From assembly GCA_027489135.1 (NCBI GenBank), contig JAIYAI010000810.1, positions 1 through 10,834 of the forward strand: a stretch of 10,834 nucleotides of DNA, given 5' to 3'. A program made the translations under genes and the position numbers. The notes beneath the pieces were generated by a model, which did no database searches, was not told the DNA's origin, and was given only the letters and a program-made list of their open reading frames with translations. Within the stretch, counting starts at the first letter, position 1, and every line of letters begins with the position of its first letter. The stretch comes from Acetobacteraceae bacterium. GTDB lineage: Bacteria; Pseudomonadota; Alphaproteobacteria; Acetobacterales; Acetobacteraceae. Shown in pieces: positions 5,937 to 10,834 of the stretch.

Positions 5937-6902
5937 CTACTCGGCGCGCAGGTTCGCCTTGCGAACCAGCGCCGCCAGCGTCGTGATGTCGTTCCGCAGA
6001 TATGCGTCGTATTCGGCCAGCGTCATCACCATCGGCGCCGCGCCCATCCGGCGCATCGCCTGCTGACCGGCGTCGGAGGCCATGATGCGGCTGATCTCGG
6101 CATGCAGCCGCTCGACGATCGGCCGGGGCGTCGCCGCCGCCGTCATCAGGCCGATCCAGATCGGGTACTGGAAGCCCGGCACCTGCTCCGCCACTGCGGG
6201 CAGGTCCGGCAGCGCCGCATCGCGCTGCAGCGCGGTCGTGGCGATGCCCCTGACCCGCCCTTCCCGGATCTGCGGGATCATGGTGGGGATGCCGTCGAAC
6301 ATGATCGGCACCTGGCCGGAGATGACCGCCGTCCGCGCCTCGTTCGAGCCGCGGAAGCTGATCGCCACCATGTCGACGCCGGCCATGGTCTTCAGCATCT
6401 CGCCAGCCAGGTGATAGGGCGTGCCGGGGCCGGAATGGGCGTAGTTCCACTTGCCCGGCTCCCGCTTCAGCAGCGCCAGGAACTCCGCGAGGTTCTGTGC
6501 CGGCACCGAGGGATGCACGACGAGGACGTTGTTGGCGATGTTGATCGGCGCCACCACGGTCAGGTCGCGCATCAGCACGTAGCCCCGCTGCGGCTGCAGC
6601 GTCTCGTTCACCGCCGCGGTATTGCCGAGCGCGACGAGGGTATAGCCGTCGGGTGGCGCCTTCGCCGCCTGGTCCGTGCCGATGGTCCCGCCAGCGCCGG
6701 GGCGGTTCTCGATCACCACGGGCACGCCGAGCGCCTGGGACAGCGGCTCCGCCACCCAGCGCGCCGCGACATCCGCCGCGCCGCCGAGGCCGAAGGGCAC
6801 GATGATGCGGATCGGGCGGGACGGCCATGCGGGTTGTGCCAGGGCGGGCGCCGCCAGCGGCAGCGCGGCGAACCCACCCAGCAAAATTCTGCGTCCCGTC
6901 AT
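5937..6902 (-). CDS. Bug/TctC-type tripartite tricarboxylate transporter substrate-binding protein
   Basis: A 321-aa periplasmic binding protein of normal family length. The N-terminus has basic residues (TGRR), a hydrophobic core and a probable cleavage after ALA at about residue 22. Mature-protein signatures are RIIVPFGLGGAADVAAR, VVIENRPGAGGTIGTD, SGPGTPYHLAG and FRGSNEARTAVISGQVPIMF. Bug proteins capture small carboxylates and present them to a TctA/TctB membrane pair; neither membrane gene is in this window, which is common for Bug paralogues. As first gene of the catabolic operon, it probably binds the acid that the downstream enzymes process. A purine-rich GGAGGGGA lies about 6 nt before ATG 6902. 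Some Bug proteins act in signalling instead of transport, which deserves mention because a two-component operon lies immediately upstream on the same strand. Confidence 0.93.
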   Translation of the reverse strand: MTGRRILLGGFAALPLAAPALAQPAWPSRPIRIIVPFGLGGAADVAARWVAEPLSQALGVPVVIENRPGAGGTIGTDQAAKAPPDGYTLVALGNTAAVNETLQPQRGYVLMRDLTVVAPINIANNVLVVHPSVPAQNLAEFLALLKREPGKWNYAHSGPGTPYHLAGEMLKTMAGVDMVAISFRGSNEARTAVISGQVPIMFDGIPTMIPQIREGRVRGIATTALQRDAALPDLPAVAEQVPGFQYPIWIGLMTAAATPRPIVERLHAEISRIMASDAGQQAMRRMGAAPMVMTLAEYDAYLRNDITTLAALVRKANLRAE

Positions 6903-6949
6903 GCGACTCCCCTCCCCGGCCCCGCCACCCTATCGGCGCAGCGCAGGCG

Positions 6950-7002
6950 GGCAAGTGCCCGCATCGCATCACCCGCGGGCGGCAAGTTCCCGTGTCGCGT
7001 CA
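6950..7002. repeat. imperfect 22-bp direct repeat spanning the kinase stop codon and intergenic region
   Basis: Copies at 6950-6971 and 6981-7002 both begin GGCAAGT and end TCA. They match at 18 of 22 positions and are offset by 31 bp. The second copy ends on the histidine kinase stop codon. The first is part of a hairpin, GCGGGC-AAGT-GCCCGC (6947-6962). The region upstream of the solute-binding protein gene may hold its promoter, so the copies could be regulator sites or the remains of a local duplication. Confidence 0.55.
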
Positions 7003-8337
7003 GCCACCCGCCGGAAGGTCCAGCACCGCCATCGCGCCGGGCAGCGCCTCGCCCCGGGTGAGGTCGATCCCGCCGCCATGCAGCGCCGCCAGGTCGCGCA
7101 CGATGGCGAGGCCCAGCCCCGCCCCCGGCATCGCCTCGTCCAGCCGCACGCCGCGCGCCAGCGCCGCCGTTCCGTCCGGCAGCCCGGGCCCGTCATCCTC
7201 CACCAGGATGCGCACGCGGCGGGCGGCGGGATCCGCCTCGACCCGCACCGCGACGCGCCGCACCGCCCATTTGCAGGCGTTCTCCATCAGGTTGCCGATC
7301 ATCTCGACCAGGTCCTGCCCATCGACGCGCACCCGCGCCGCGGCATCGCCCGTGACGGTGATCTCCAGCCCCCGCTCCGCCTGCAGCCGCTGCAGCGCGC
7401 GGGCGACGGAGCGTGCGGCCTCCAGCGGCGCCGCCAGCGTGCCGCCTGTACCCAGGGCCGCCGACCGCGCGCGCGCCATGTGGTGCTGCACCGTGCGTTC
7501 CAGCGCCGCCACCTGGTCCAGCGCCGTCGCCGTATCGGGGGCAGGCCGGTCCAGCGCGTTGCGCAGCACGGAAACCGGCGTCTTCAGCGCATGCGCGAGG
7601 TTGCCGGCATGCGCCCGGGCGCGGTCCAGCGTCGCCTGGTTCTGCGCGATCAGCGCGTCCACCTCCTCGACCAGCGGCGCGACCTCGGACGGCGCCGGCA
7701 TGGCCAGCCGCTCGCGCCGGCCGGCGCGCACCTCCGCCAGCGCATCGCGCAGGCCGCGCAGCCGGCGCATCGCGTGCACCACCTGCAGCGCCACACCGGC
7801 GACCAGCCCGACGCCGAGCAGCAGCAGCACCAGCGCGAGGCCCCGATGCAGCCGCGCGATCTCCCGCTCCGTCGCCGTCGCATCCAGGCCGACCTGCACC
7901 ACCCAGGGAGCCGGCGCGTTGGGGAGCTCGACCACGCGTTCCAGCAGGCGCAACGGCTCCCCGCGCGGCCCGGGCAGGCTGCGCAACGCCGTCTCTCCGG
8001 TCCCGGTCACAGCGGGCGGCGGCAGCCGCGCATCCCAGAGCGAGCGGGACTGCGCCAGCACGCGCTGCGCCCCGCGCGCGGCGCTGACCTGCCAGTACTC
8101 GCCGGAGAGCGGCTGGTCGAAGGCGGCACCGCTCGGCGGGCGCTGGACGGTGGCGACGCCGTCGACATCGGCGCCGAGCACGGCGACCACGCCATCGACC
8201 AGCGTGCCGAGCCGGGCATCGGCGGCGGCGCGCATCTGCCGCTCCGCGAGGCCGGCGACGAACCACCCCGCCAGCACCAGCCCCGCCGCAACCCAGAGCG
8301 CCGCGAGCAGCGCGAGGCGGAGCGTGAGCGAGCGCAT
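7000..8337 (-). CDS. sensor histidine kinase (PhoQ-like architecture)
   Basis: A 445-aa membrane kinase. Transmembrane segment 1 is about residues 7-30 and segment 2 about 165-188. Between them is a periplasmic domain of roughly 135 residues without a motif I recognise. A linker resembling HAMP (about 189-240) leads to the H-box NLAHALKTP with phospho-acceptor His249. The catalytic domain has the N-box in IGNLMENACKWA (Asn353), the G1 box EDDGPGLP (380-387) and the G2 box GAGLGLAIVRDLA (405-417). It should autophosphorylate and pass the phosphate to the response regulator encoded just upstream; the two genes share one nucleotide in a TGATG stop/start. The PepSY protein at the head of the operon is a candidate periplasmic modulator of its sensor domain. 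The signal is unknown; low divalent cation, acid or membrane stress are typical for PhoQ relatives but not shown here. Confidence 0.93.
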   Translation of the reverse strand: MRSLTLRLALLAALWVAAGLVLAGWFVAGLAERQMRAAADARLGTLVDGVVAVLGADVDGVATVQRPPSGAAFDQPLSGEYWQVSAARGAQRVLAQSRSLWDARLPPPAVTGTGETALRSLPGPRGEPLRLLERVVELPNAPAPWVVQVGLDATATEREIARLHRGLALVLLLLGVGLVAGVALQVVHAMRRLRGLRDALAEVRAGRRERLAMPAPSEVAPLVEEVDALIAQNQATLDRARAHAGNLAHALKTPVSVLRNALDRPAPDTATALDQVAALERTVQHHMARARSAALGTGGTLAAPLEAARSVARALQRLQAERGLEITVTGDAAARVRVDGQDLVEMIGNLMENACKWAVRRVAVRVEADPAARRVRILVEDDGPGLPDGTAALARGVRLDEAMPGAGLGLAIVRDLAALHGGGIDLTRGEALPGAMAVLDLPAGG

Positions 8338-9005
8338 CAGCCCGCCGGCGATGCGACGAGCCGGTAGCCCTGGCCGCGCAGCGTCTCGATCACGCCGTCG
8401 CCGAGCTTGCGCCTCAGGCGCCCGACGATGACCTCGAGCGTGTTGGAATCGCGGTCGAAATCCTGGGCGTAGAGATGCTCGGTCAGCTCGGACTTGGAGA
8501 TGGGCCGGCCCGGATGATGCGCGAGATAGGCGAGCAGCCCGTATTCCAGCGCGGTCAGCTTCACAGGCGCGCCGGCCTGCGTGACGGACTGCGACGCGGT
8601 GTCGATGCGGAGCGTCCCCAGCACGATCTCGGCGGAGGCGATGCCGTGCGCGCGGCGGATCAGCGCCCGCAGCCGCGCGACCAGCTCCGCCATGGCGAAG
8701 GGCTTGGCCAGGTAGTCGTCGGCCCCGGCATCAAGGCCGGCGACCTTCTCCGACCAGGAATCGCGCGCCGTCAGGATCAGCACCGGCATGCGCTGGCCGC
8801 CCGCGCGCCAGCGGCGCAGCACGGAGAGCCCGTCCAGCTTCGGCAGGCCAAGGTCGAGCACGACGGCGTCATAGGGCTCGGTCTCGCCGAGGAACTGTGC
8901 CTCCTCCCCGTCCGCCGCGTGGTCGACGGCGAAGCCGGCCTCGGCCAGCGCCTCGCGCAGCTGCGCGGCGAGGGCGGCGGTGTCCTCGACGACGAGAACA
9001 CGCAT
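8337..9005 (-). CDS. OmpR/PhoB-family response regulator
   Basis: A 222-aa two-domain regulator of standard length. The receiver domain has the acidic pair Glu7-Asp8, phospho-acceptor Asp51 (VVLDLGLP), Thr79 (LILTARD) and Lys101 (YLAKPF). The C-terminal winged helix (about 125-220) includes LTALEYGLLAYLAHHPGRPI and the recognition-helix region DSNTLEVIVGRLRRKLG, ending in the family's RGQGYRL wing. All catalytic residues are present. It is encoded between the PepSY gene and the kinase, with 1-nt TGATG overlaps on both sides. OmpR-family dimers typically bind direct repeats with 10-11 bp spacing, and such repeats lie at 9340-9378 upstream of this operon, so autoregulation and control of the divergent small gene are likely. 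The specific regulon is not readable from sequence. Confidence 0.95.
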   Translation of the reverse strand: MRVLVVEDTAALAAQLREALAEAGFAVDHAADGEEAQFLGETEPYDAVVLDLGLPKLDGLSVLRRWRAGGQRMPVLILTARDSWSEKVAGLDAGADDYLAKPFAMAELVARLRALIRRAHGIASAEIVLGTLRIDTASQSVTQAGAPVKLTALEYGLLAYLAHHPGRPISKSELTEHLYAQDFDRDSNTLEVIVGRLRRKLGDGVIETLRGQGYRLVASPAG

Positions 9006-9316
9006 CAGCGCCGCTCCTGCACGGGACCCTTGCTGCGGCGGAGGTCGCCGGTCGCGGCATCCAGCTCCAGCTCGAAAACCCGGCCACTGGGCGGCAGGAG
9101 CTTGATCTCGTAGACCCAGCGCCCGTCCTCGCGGTCCAGCTCCACCTCGATGGCGCGGCCGATCCAGCGCCGCTCGACGATCGCCAGGATCTCGGCGAGC
9201 GGGCGGATGGCGCCGGCGGCGAGCGCGGCGCGCGCCTCCTCCTGATCGACGCCGGCCCGGGCGGGCGGCGCGGGGAGCAGCAGGGTGAGGGCGAGGATGG
9301 CGGCGGCGTGTCGCAT
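9005..9316 (-). CDS. small exported PepSY-domain protein
   Basis: A 103-aa protein with a clear signal peptide: Met-Arg-His, a hydrophobic stretch (AAAILALTLLLPAPP) and a likely cleavage after ARA at about residue 21. The rest is one PepSY domain, recognised by the LAEILAIVERRWIGRAIEVEL segment continuing into DREDGRWVYEIKLL, GRVFELELDAATGDL and a basic end. Such proteins are often encoded with OmpR-type regulators and kinases in proteobacteria; a role as periplasmic modulator or inhibitor is proposed for the family but not proven. I chose ATG 9316 because it gives a proper signal peptide and has AGGAAG 5 nt upstream. A longer reading from 9511 would add an Arg/Pro-rich stretch across the regulatory region and antisense to the divergent gene. 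Its stop overlaps the regulator start by 1 nt. Confidence 0.88.
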   Translation of the reverse strand: MRHAAAILALTLLLPAPPARAGVDQEEARAALAAGAIRPLAEILAIVERRWIGRAIEVELDREDGRWVYEIKLLPPSGRVFELELDAATGDLRRSKGPVQERR

Positions 9317-9337
9317 GACGGCTTCCTGGCGCCGCCC

Positions 9338-9380
9338 GGCTGAACCGGGGCTGAACGGCCGGCTCAGCCTGGGTTCAGGC
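9338..9380. promoter_or_regulatory. symmetric array of four CTGAAC half-sites, probable response-regulator operator
   Basis: On the + strand CTGAAC occurs at 9340 and 9351. On the - strand CTGAGC (9362-9367) and CTGAAC (9373-9378) occur with the same 11-bp spacing. The two direct-repeat pairs mirror each other exactly around base 9359. Eleven-base tandem spacing on one face of the helix is typical for OmpR/PhoB-type dimers. The array lies 22 bp upstream of the PepSY start and 73 bp upstream of the divergent small-protein start, so it is placed to control both. Binding by the adjacent regulator is inferred. Confidence 0.7.
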
Positions 9381-9382
9381 AG

Positions 9383-9402
9383 GGGGCGCCATGGTGCGCC
9401 CC
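9383..9402 (+). other. leader hairpin upstream of the small membrane protein
   Basis: GGGGCGC (9383-9389) and GCGCCCC (9396-9402) form a 7-bp GC-only stem around the loop CATGGT. It lies just after the CTGAAC array and 51 nt before the start codon of the 57-aa gene, so it may be in that gene's 5' leader. A chance hairpin in GC-rich DNA cannot be excluded. Confidence 0.3.
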
Positions 9403-9452
9403 GCGACGGCCCACCGGCAACGGCAGGGCCGCCCCGACGAGAGGAGAATCCC

Positions 9453-9626
9453 ATGGCCGCCATCGACCTGAACCTTCTCGCCTTCGGCCTGCTGCTCGCC
9501 GGCTTCGGCATCGTGCCGGCCGTGCTGGCGCTGCGCGCGGAACACCGGCGCGAGGCACGTCACGCAGCCCGCGTGGCGCAGATCGACGTGATCCTGTCGG
9601 GCGTCGGCCAGCTCAGCCCGCGGTGA
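9453..9626 (+). CDS. 57-aa single-span membrane protein divergent from the PepSY operon
   Basis: A 57-residue protein with one hydrophobic helix (about residues 7-28, NLLAFGLLLAGFGIVPAVLAL), followed by a charged, probably helical cytoplasmic stretch rich in Arg, His and Glu (RAEHRREARHAAR). I recognise no named family. The start is supported by a strong GAGGAGA ribosome-binding site (9441-9447) 5 nt before ATG 9453; longer in-frame starts would run back through the operator region. Codons show the GC-rich third positions of real genes here. It is divergent from the PepSY-regulator-kinase operon and shares its probable operator, which suggests membership in that regulon. Small one-helix proteins such as MgrB feed back on PhoQ-type kinases, but any such role here is inference. 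Its 3' end overlaps the convergent binding-protein gene by 14 bp. Confidence 0.72.
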   Translation: MAAIDLNLLAFGLLLAGFGIVPAVLALRAEHRREARHAARVAQIDVILSGVGQLSPR

Positions 9627-10572
9627 TGCCGGCCATGCGGATCCACTCCCGCTGGCGATCGATATCGGCACGAAGGAAGGCGGCGAACGCGGCGACGGAC
9701 ATCGGCATGGGCTGGGCGCCACCGCGCGCCATTGTCTCGCGCGTCGCCGGCAGGGCGAGGATGCGGTTCACCTCCGCATGCAGGCGCTCCACCGCCGGCG
9801 CCGGCGTCGCCGCCGGCGCCATCACGCCGAGCCAGATCGAGGCCTGGTAGCCGGGCAGCGTCTCCGCCACCGTCGGCAGGTCCGCCATCAGCGCATCGCG
9901 CGCGGGGCCGGTGGTGGCGAGGCCGACGACGCGGCCGCCCATGATCTGCTCGCGCATCGTCGGGATGGCGTCGAACATGATCGGCACCTGGCCGGCGAGG
10001 AGGGCCGTACGCGCCTCGTTCGAGCCGCGGAAGGGGATGTGGTTCACCTCGATCCCGGCCATGGCGCAGAAGACGGCGCCGGCGATGTGGTAGGGCGTGC
10101 CGGGACCGGAGGAGGCGTAGTCCAGCTTCCCCGGCTGCGCCTTGGCCTTGGCGATCAGCTCCGGCACCGTCTTCACGCCGAGCGACGGGTGCACCGCCAG
10201 CACGTGGTGCGCCACGTTCACCGCCGCGACGGGCGCGAGGTCGCGCAGCAGCGCATAGGGGCGGTTCGGGATCAGCGTCTCGTTCGCCGTATGGGTGTTC
10301 GACATCAGCAGCAGGGTCAGGCCGTCCGGCGGCGACTTCGCCACCGCATCGGTGCCGATCACGGCGCCGGCGCCGGGCCGGTTCTCGACCACCACGGGCT
10401 GGCCGAGCGCGGCGGCGAGGGGTTCGGCCAGGAAGCGCGCGGCGACATCGGCGGAGCCGCCGAGGCCGAAGGGCACGATGATGCGCACGGCGCGCGCCGG
10501 CGCCCAGGCCCCTTGCGCACGGGCGACGGCGGGCAGCGCGATGGTGGCGGCGATGAGGTGGCGACGATGCAT
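9613..10572 (-). CDS. second Bug/TctC-type substrate-binding protein
   Basis: A 319-aa periplasmic binding protein with a short signal peptide (MHRRHLIAATIALPAVARAQ, cleavage after ARA at about residue 19). It shares long near-identical stretches with the binding protein at 5937-6902: RIIVPFGLGG, ENRPGAG, SGPGTPYHIAG, FRGSNEARTALLAGQVPIMF and the following DAIPTM. The two are paralogues and probably bind related carboxylates. Differences cluster in the N-terminal lobe near SNTHTANETL and in the C-terminal quarter. No TctA or TctB gene is next to it. A GGGGAGA ribosome-binding sequence lies about 10 nt before ATG 10572. It is transcribed in the same direction as the upstream Anbu gene but is separated from it by hairpins, so it may be its own unit. 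The ligand is unknown. Confidence 0.92.
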   Translation of the reverse strand: MHRRHLIAATIALPAVARAQGAWAPARAVRIIVPFGLGGSADVAARFLAEPLAAALGQPVVVENRPGAGAVIGTDAVAKSPPDGLTLLLMSNTHTANETLIPNRPYALLRDLAPVAAVNVAHHVLAVHPSLGVKTVPELIAKAKAQPGKLDYASSGPGTPYHIAGAVFCAMAGIEVNHIPFRGSNEARTALLAGQVPIMFDAIPTMREQIMGGRVVGLATTGPARDALMADLPTVAETLPGYQASIWLGVMAPAATPAPAVERLHAEVNRILALPATRETMARGGAQPMPMSVAAFAAFLRADIDRQREWIRMAGITAG

Positions 10573-10597
10573 GGCAGGCGTTCTCCCCGGGCTTTGG

Positions 10598-10631
10598 GGC
10601 GGTGCTTACCGCCGTGGCACCACGGGTGCCA
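10598..10631. terminator. two adjacent hairpins between the Anbu gene and the binding-protein gene
   Basis: GGCGGT-GCTT-ACCGCC (10598-10613) and TGGCACC-ACG-GGTGCCA (10615-10631) are two perfect short stem-loops separated by one base, lying 24 nt beyond the Anbu stop on the - strand. They could terminate the Anbu transcript; only a weak CCCCAAAG follows on that strand. The second hairpin overlaps one copy of the 33-bp repeat. Confidence 0.4.
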
Positions 10632-10689
10632 ACCCGCCAGCCACTCCGCCGGCGCTACGGGTGCCAACCCGCCAGCCACTCCGCCGGCG
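10622..10689. repeat. 33-bp perfect tandem direct repeat at the 3' end of the Anbu gene
   Basis: Copies at 10622-10654 and 10657-10689 are identical and separated by 2 bp (35-bp period). The copy at 10657-10689 contains the last coding codons of the Anbu-like gene, and the TAG stop (10657-10655 on the - strand) falls on the junction. The other copy lies downstream in the intergenic region. This looks like a recent slipped-strand duplication. Confidence 0.9.
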
Positions 10690-10834
10690 GCAATTGCTGG
10701 TAGGCCTCGCGCAGCGCGGCGGACCAGCGTTCACGGACGAACTGGTAGTAGGGATCCTCCTCCGTGATGCGCCGGCGGAAGGAGACGCGCATGGTATCCG
10801 TGCCCAGCAGCGCGAGGTCGATCGGCATGCCCAC
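10655..10834 (-). CDS. Anbu-type proteasome-like peptidase, C-terminal fragment
   Basis: The last 59 residues of a protein whose start lies beyond the window. The segment VGMPIDLALLGTDTMRV, RRRITEEDPYY and the closing RERWSAALREAYQQLPPAEW match the C-terminus of Anbu (COG3484, predicted proteasome-type protease), an Ntn-hydrolase relative of HslV and 20S beta subunits, usually about 245 aa. The catalytic N-terminal Thr/Ser and Lys are outside the window. Anbu genes often sit with circularly permuted ATP-grasp, alpha-E and transglutaminase-like genes, so those would be expected beyond the window edge. The reading frame is open to base 10834. The C-terminal tail LAGWHP comes from one copy of a 33-bp repeat, and the stop codon is formed at the repeat junction, so the natural terminus may have been changed recently. 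Confidence 0.78.
   Translation of the reverse strand: MGMPIDLALLGTDTMRVSFRRRITEEDPYYQFVRERWSAALREAYQQLPPAEWLAGWHP

Noticed and set aside
5407..6972. A 521-codon frame that would fuse upstream sequence to the [2Fe-2S] subunit
   Set aside because: The upstream part is a shadow frame of the Bug gene. ATG 5868 has an RBS and gives the normal family length, so this is not a fusion protein.
6676..8431. Long + strand open frames of over 500 codons opposite the histidine kinase
   Set aside because: They are low-complexity Arg/Pro/Ala/Ser products antisense to a kinase with all catalytic boxes intact; no motif and no convincing start.
9391..9471. A 26-codon upstream ORF whose ATG lies in the leader hairpin loop and which overlaps the 57-aa gene start
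   Set aside because: The spacing from a G-rich stretch is too short for a normal ribosome-binding site, the peptide is Arg/Pro-rich and unremarkable, and chance ORFs are common at this base composition.
9795..9821. Strong GCCGGCGCC inverted repeats
   Set aside because: They lie inside the second Bug gene, encoding the Ala/Thr/Pro-rich segment before VERLHAE, and are explained by codon choice for Ala and Pro.

Overview
The window is very GC-rich, with G or C at almost every third codon position. Gene content and protein style suggest an alphaproteobacterium of the Acetobacteraceae/Roseomonas type: many Bug/TctC-type solute-binding proteins, a PepSY-response regulator-kinase operon, an Anbu-type proteasome homologue, and queC next to a VUT transporter. 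The taxonomic call is inference; there is no rRNA in the window. I see no tRNA, CRISPR array, insertion sequence or integrase. No stretch over 300 bases lacks a gene.

Positions 1-1027 (+ strand): the 3' end of queC (preQ0 synthase) overlaps a VUT/YhhQ-type queuosine-precursor transporter by 8 nt. Two very small predicted lipoproteins (39 and 37 aa) follow and look like tandem paralogues. A long hairpin overlapping the last stop codon (1027-1064) separates this operon from the convergent one.

Positions 1133-6902 (- strand): a tightly packed catabolic operon. In transcription order it encodes a Bug-type periplasmic binding protein, a [2Fe-2S] subunit and a molybdopterin subunit of an IorAB/NicAB-like hydroxylase, a 4,5-dihydroxyphthalate decarboxylase-family protein, and a 3-hydroxybenzoate 6-monooxygenase-like flavoprotein. 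The last four genes overlap or sit 1 nt apart, implying translational coupling. A plausible model is capture of an aromatic or N-heteroaromatic acid, Mo-dependent ring hydroxylation, then decarboxylation and/or flavin-dependent hydroxylation. No ring-cleavage enzyme is present.

Positions 7000-9316 (- strand): a PepSY protein, OmpR-type response regulator and histidine kinase, joined by two TGATG stop/start overlaps. The 136-bp region upstream holds a symmetric array of four CTGAAC-like half-sites with 11-bp periodicity. It separates this operon from a divergent 57-aa single-span membrane protein (9453-9626), a candidate regulon member or feedback partner.

Positions 9613-10834 (- strand): a second Bug-type binding protein, paralogous to the first, then the C-terminal end of an Anbu/HslV-like peptidase. 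The Anbu stop codon lies exactly at the junction of a 33-bp direct repeat.
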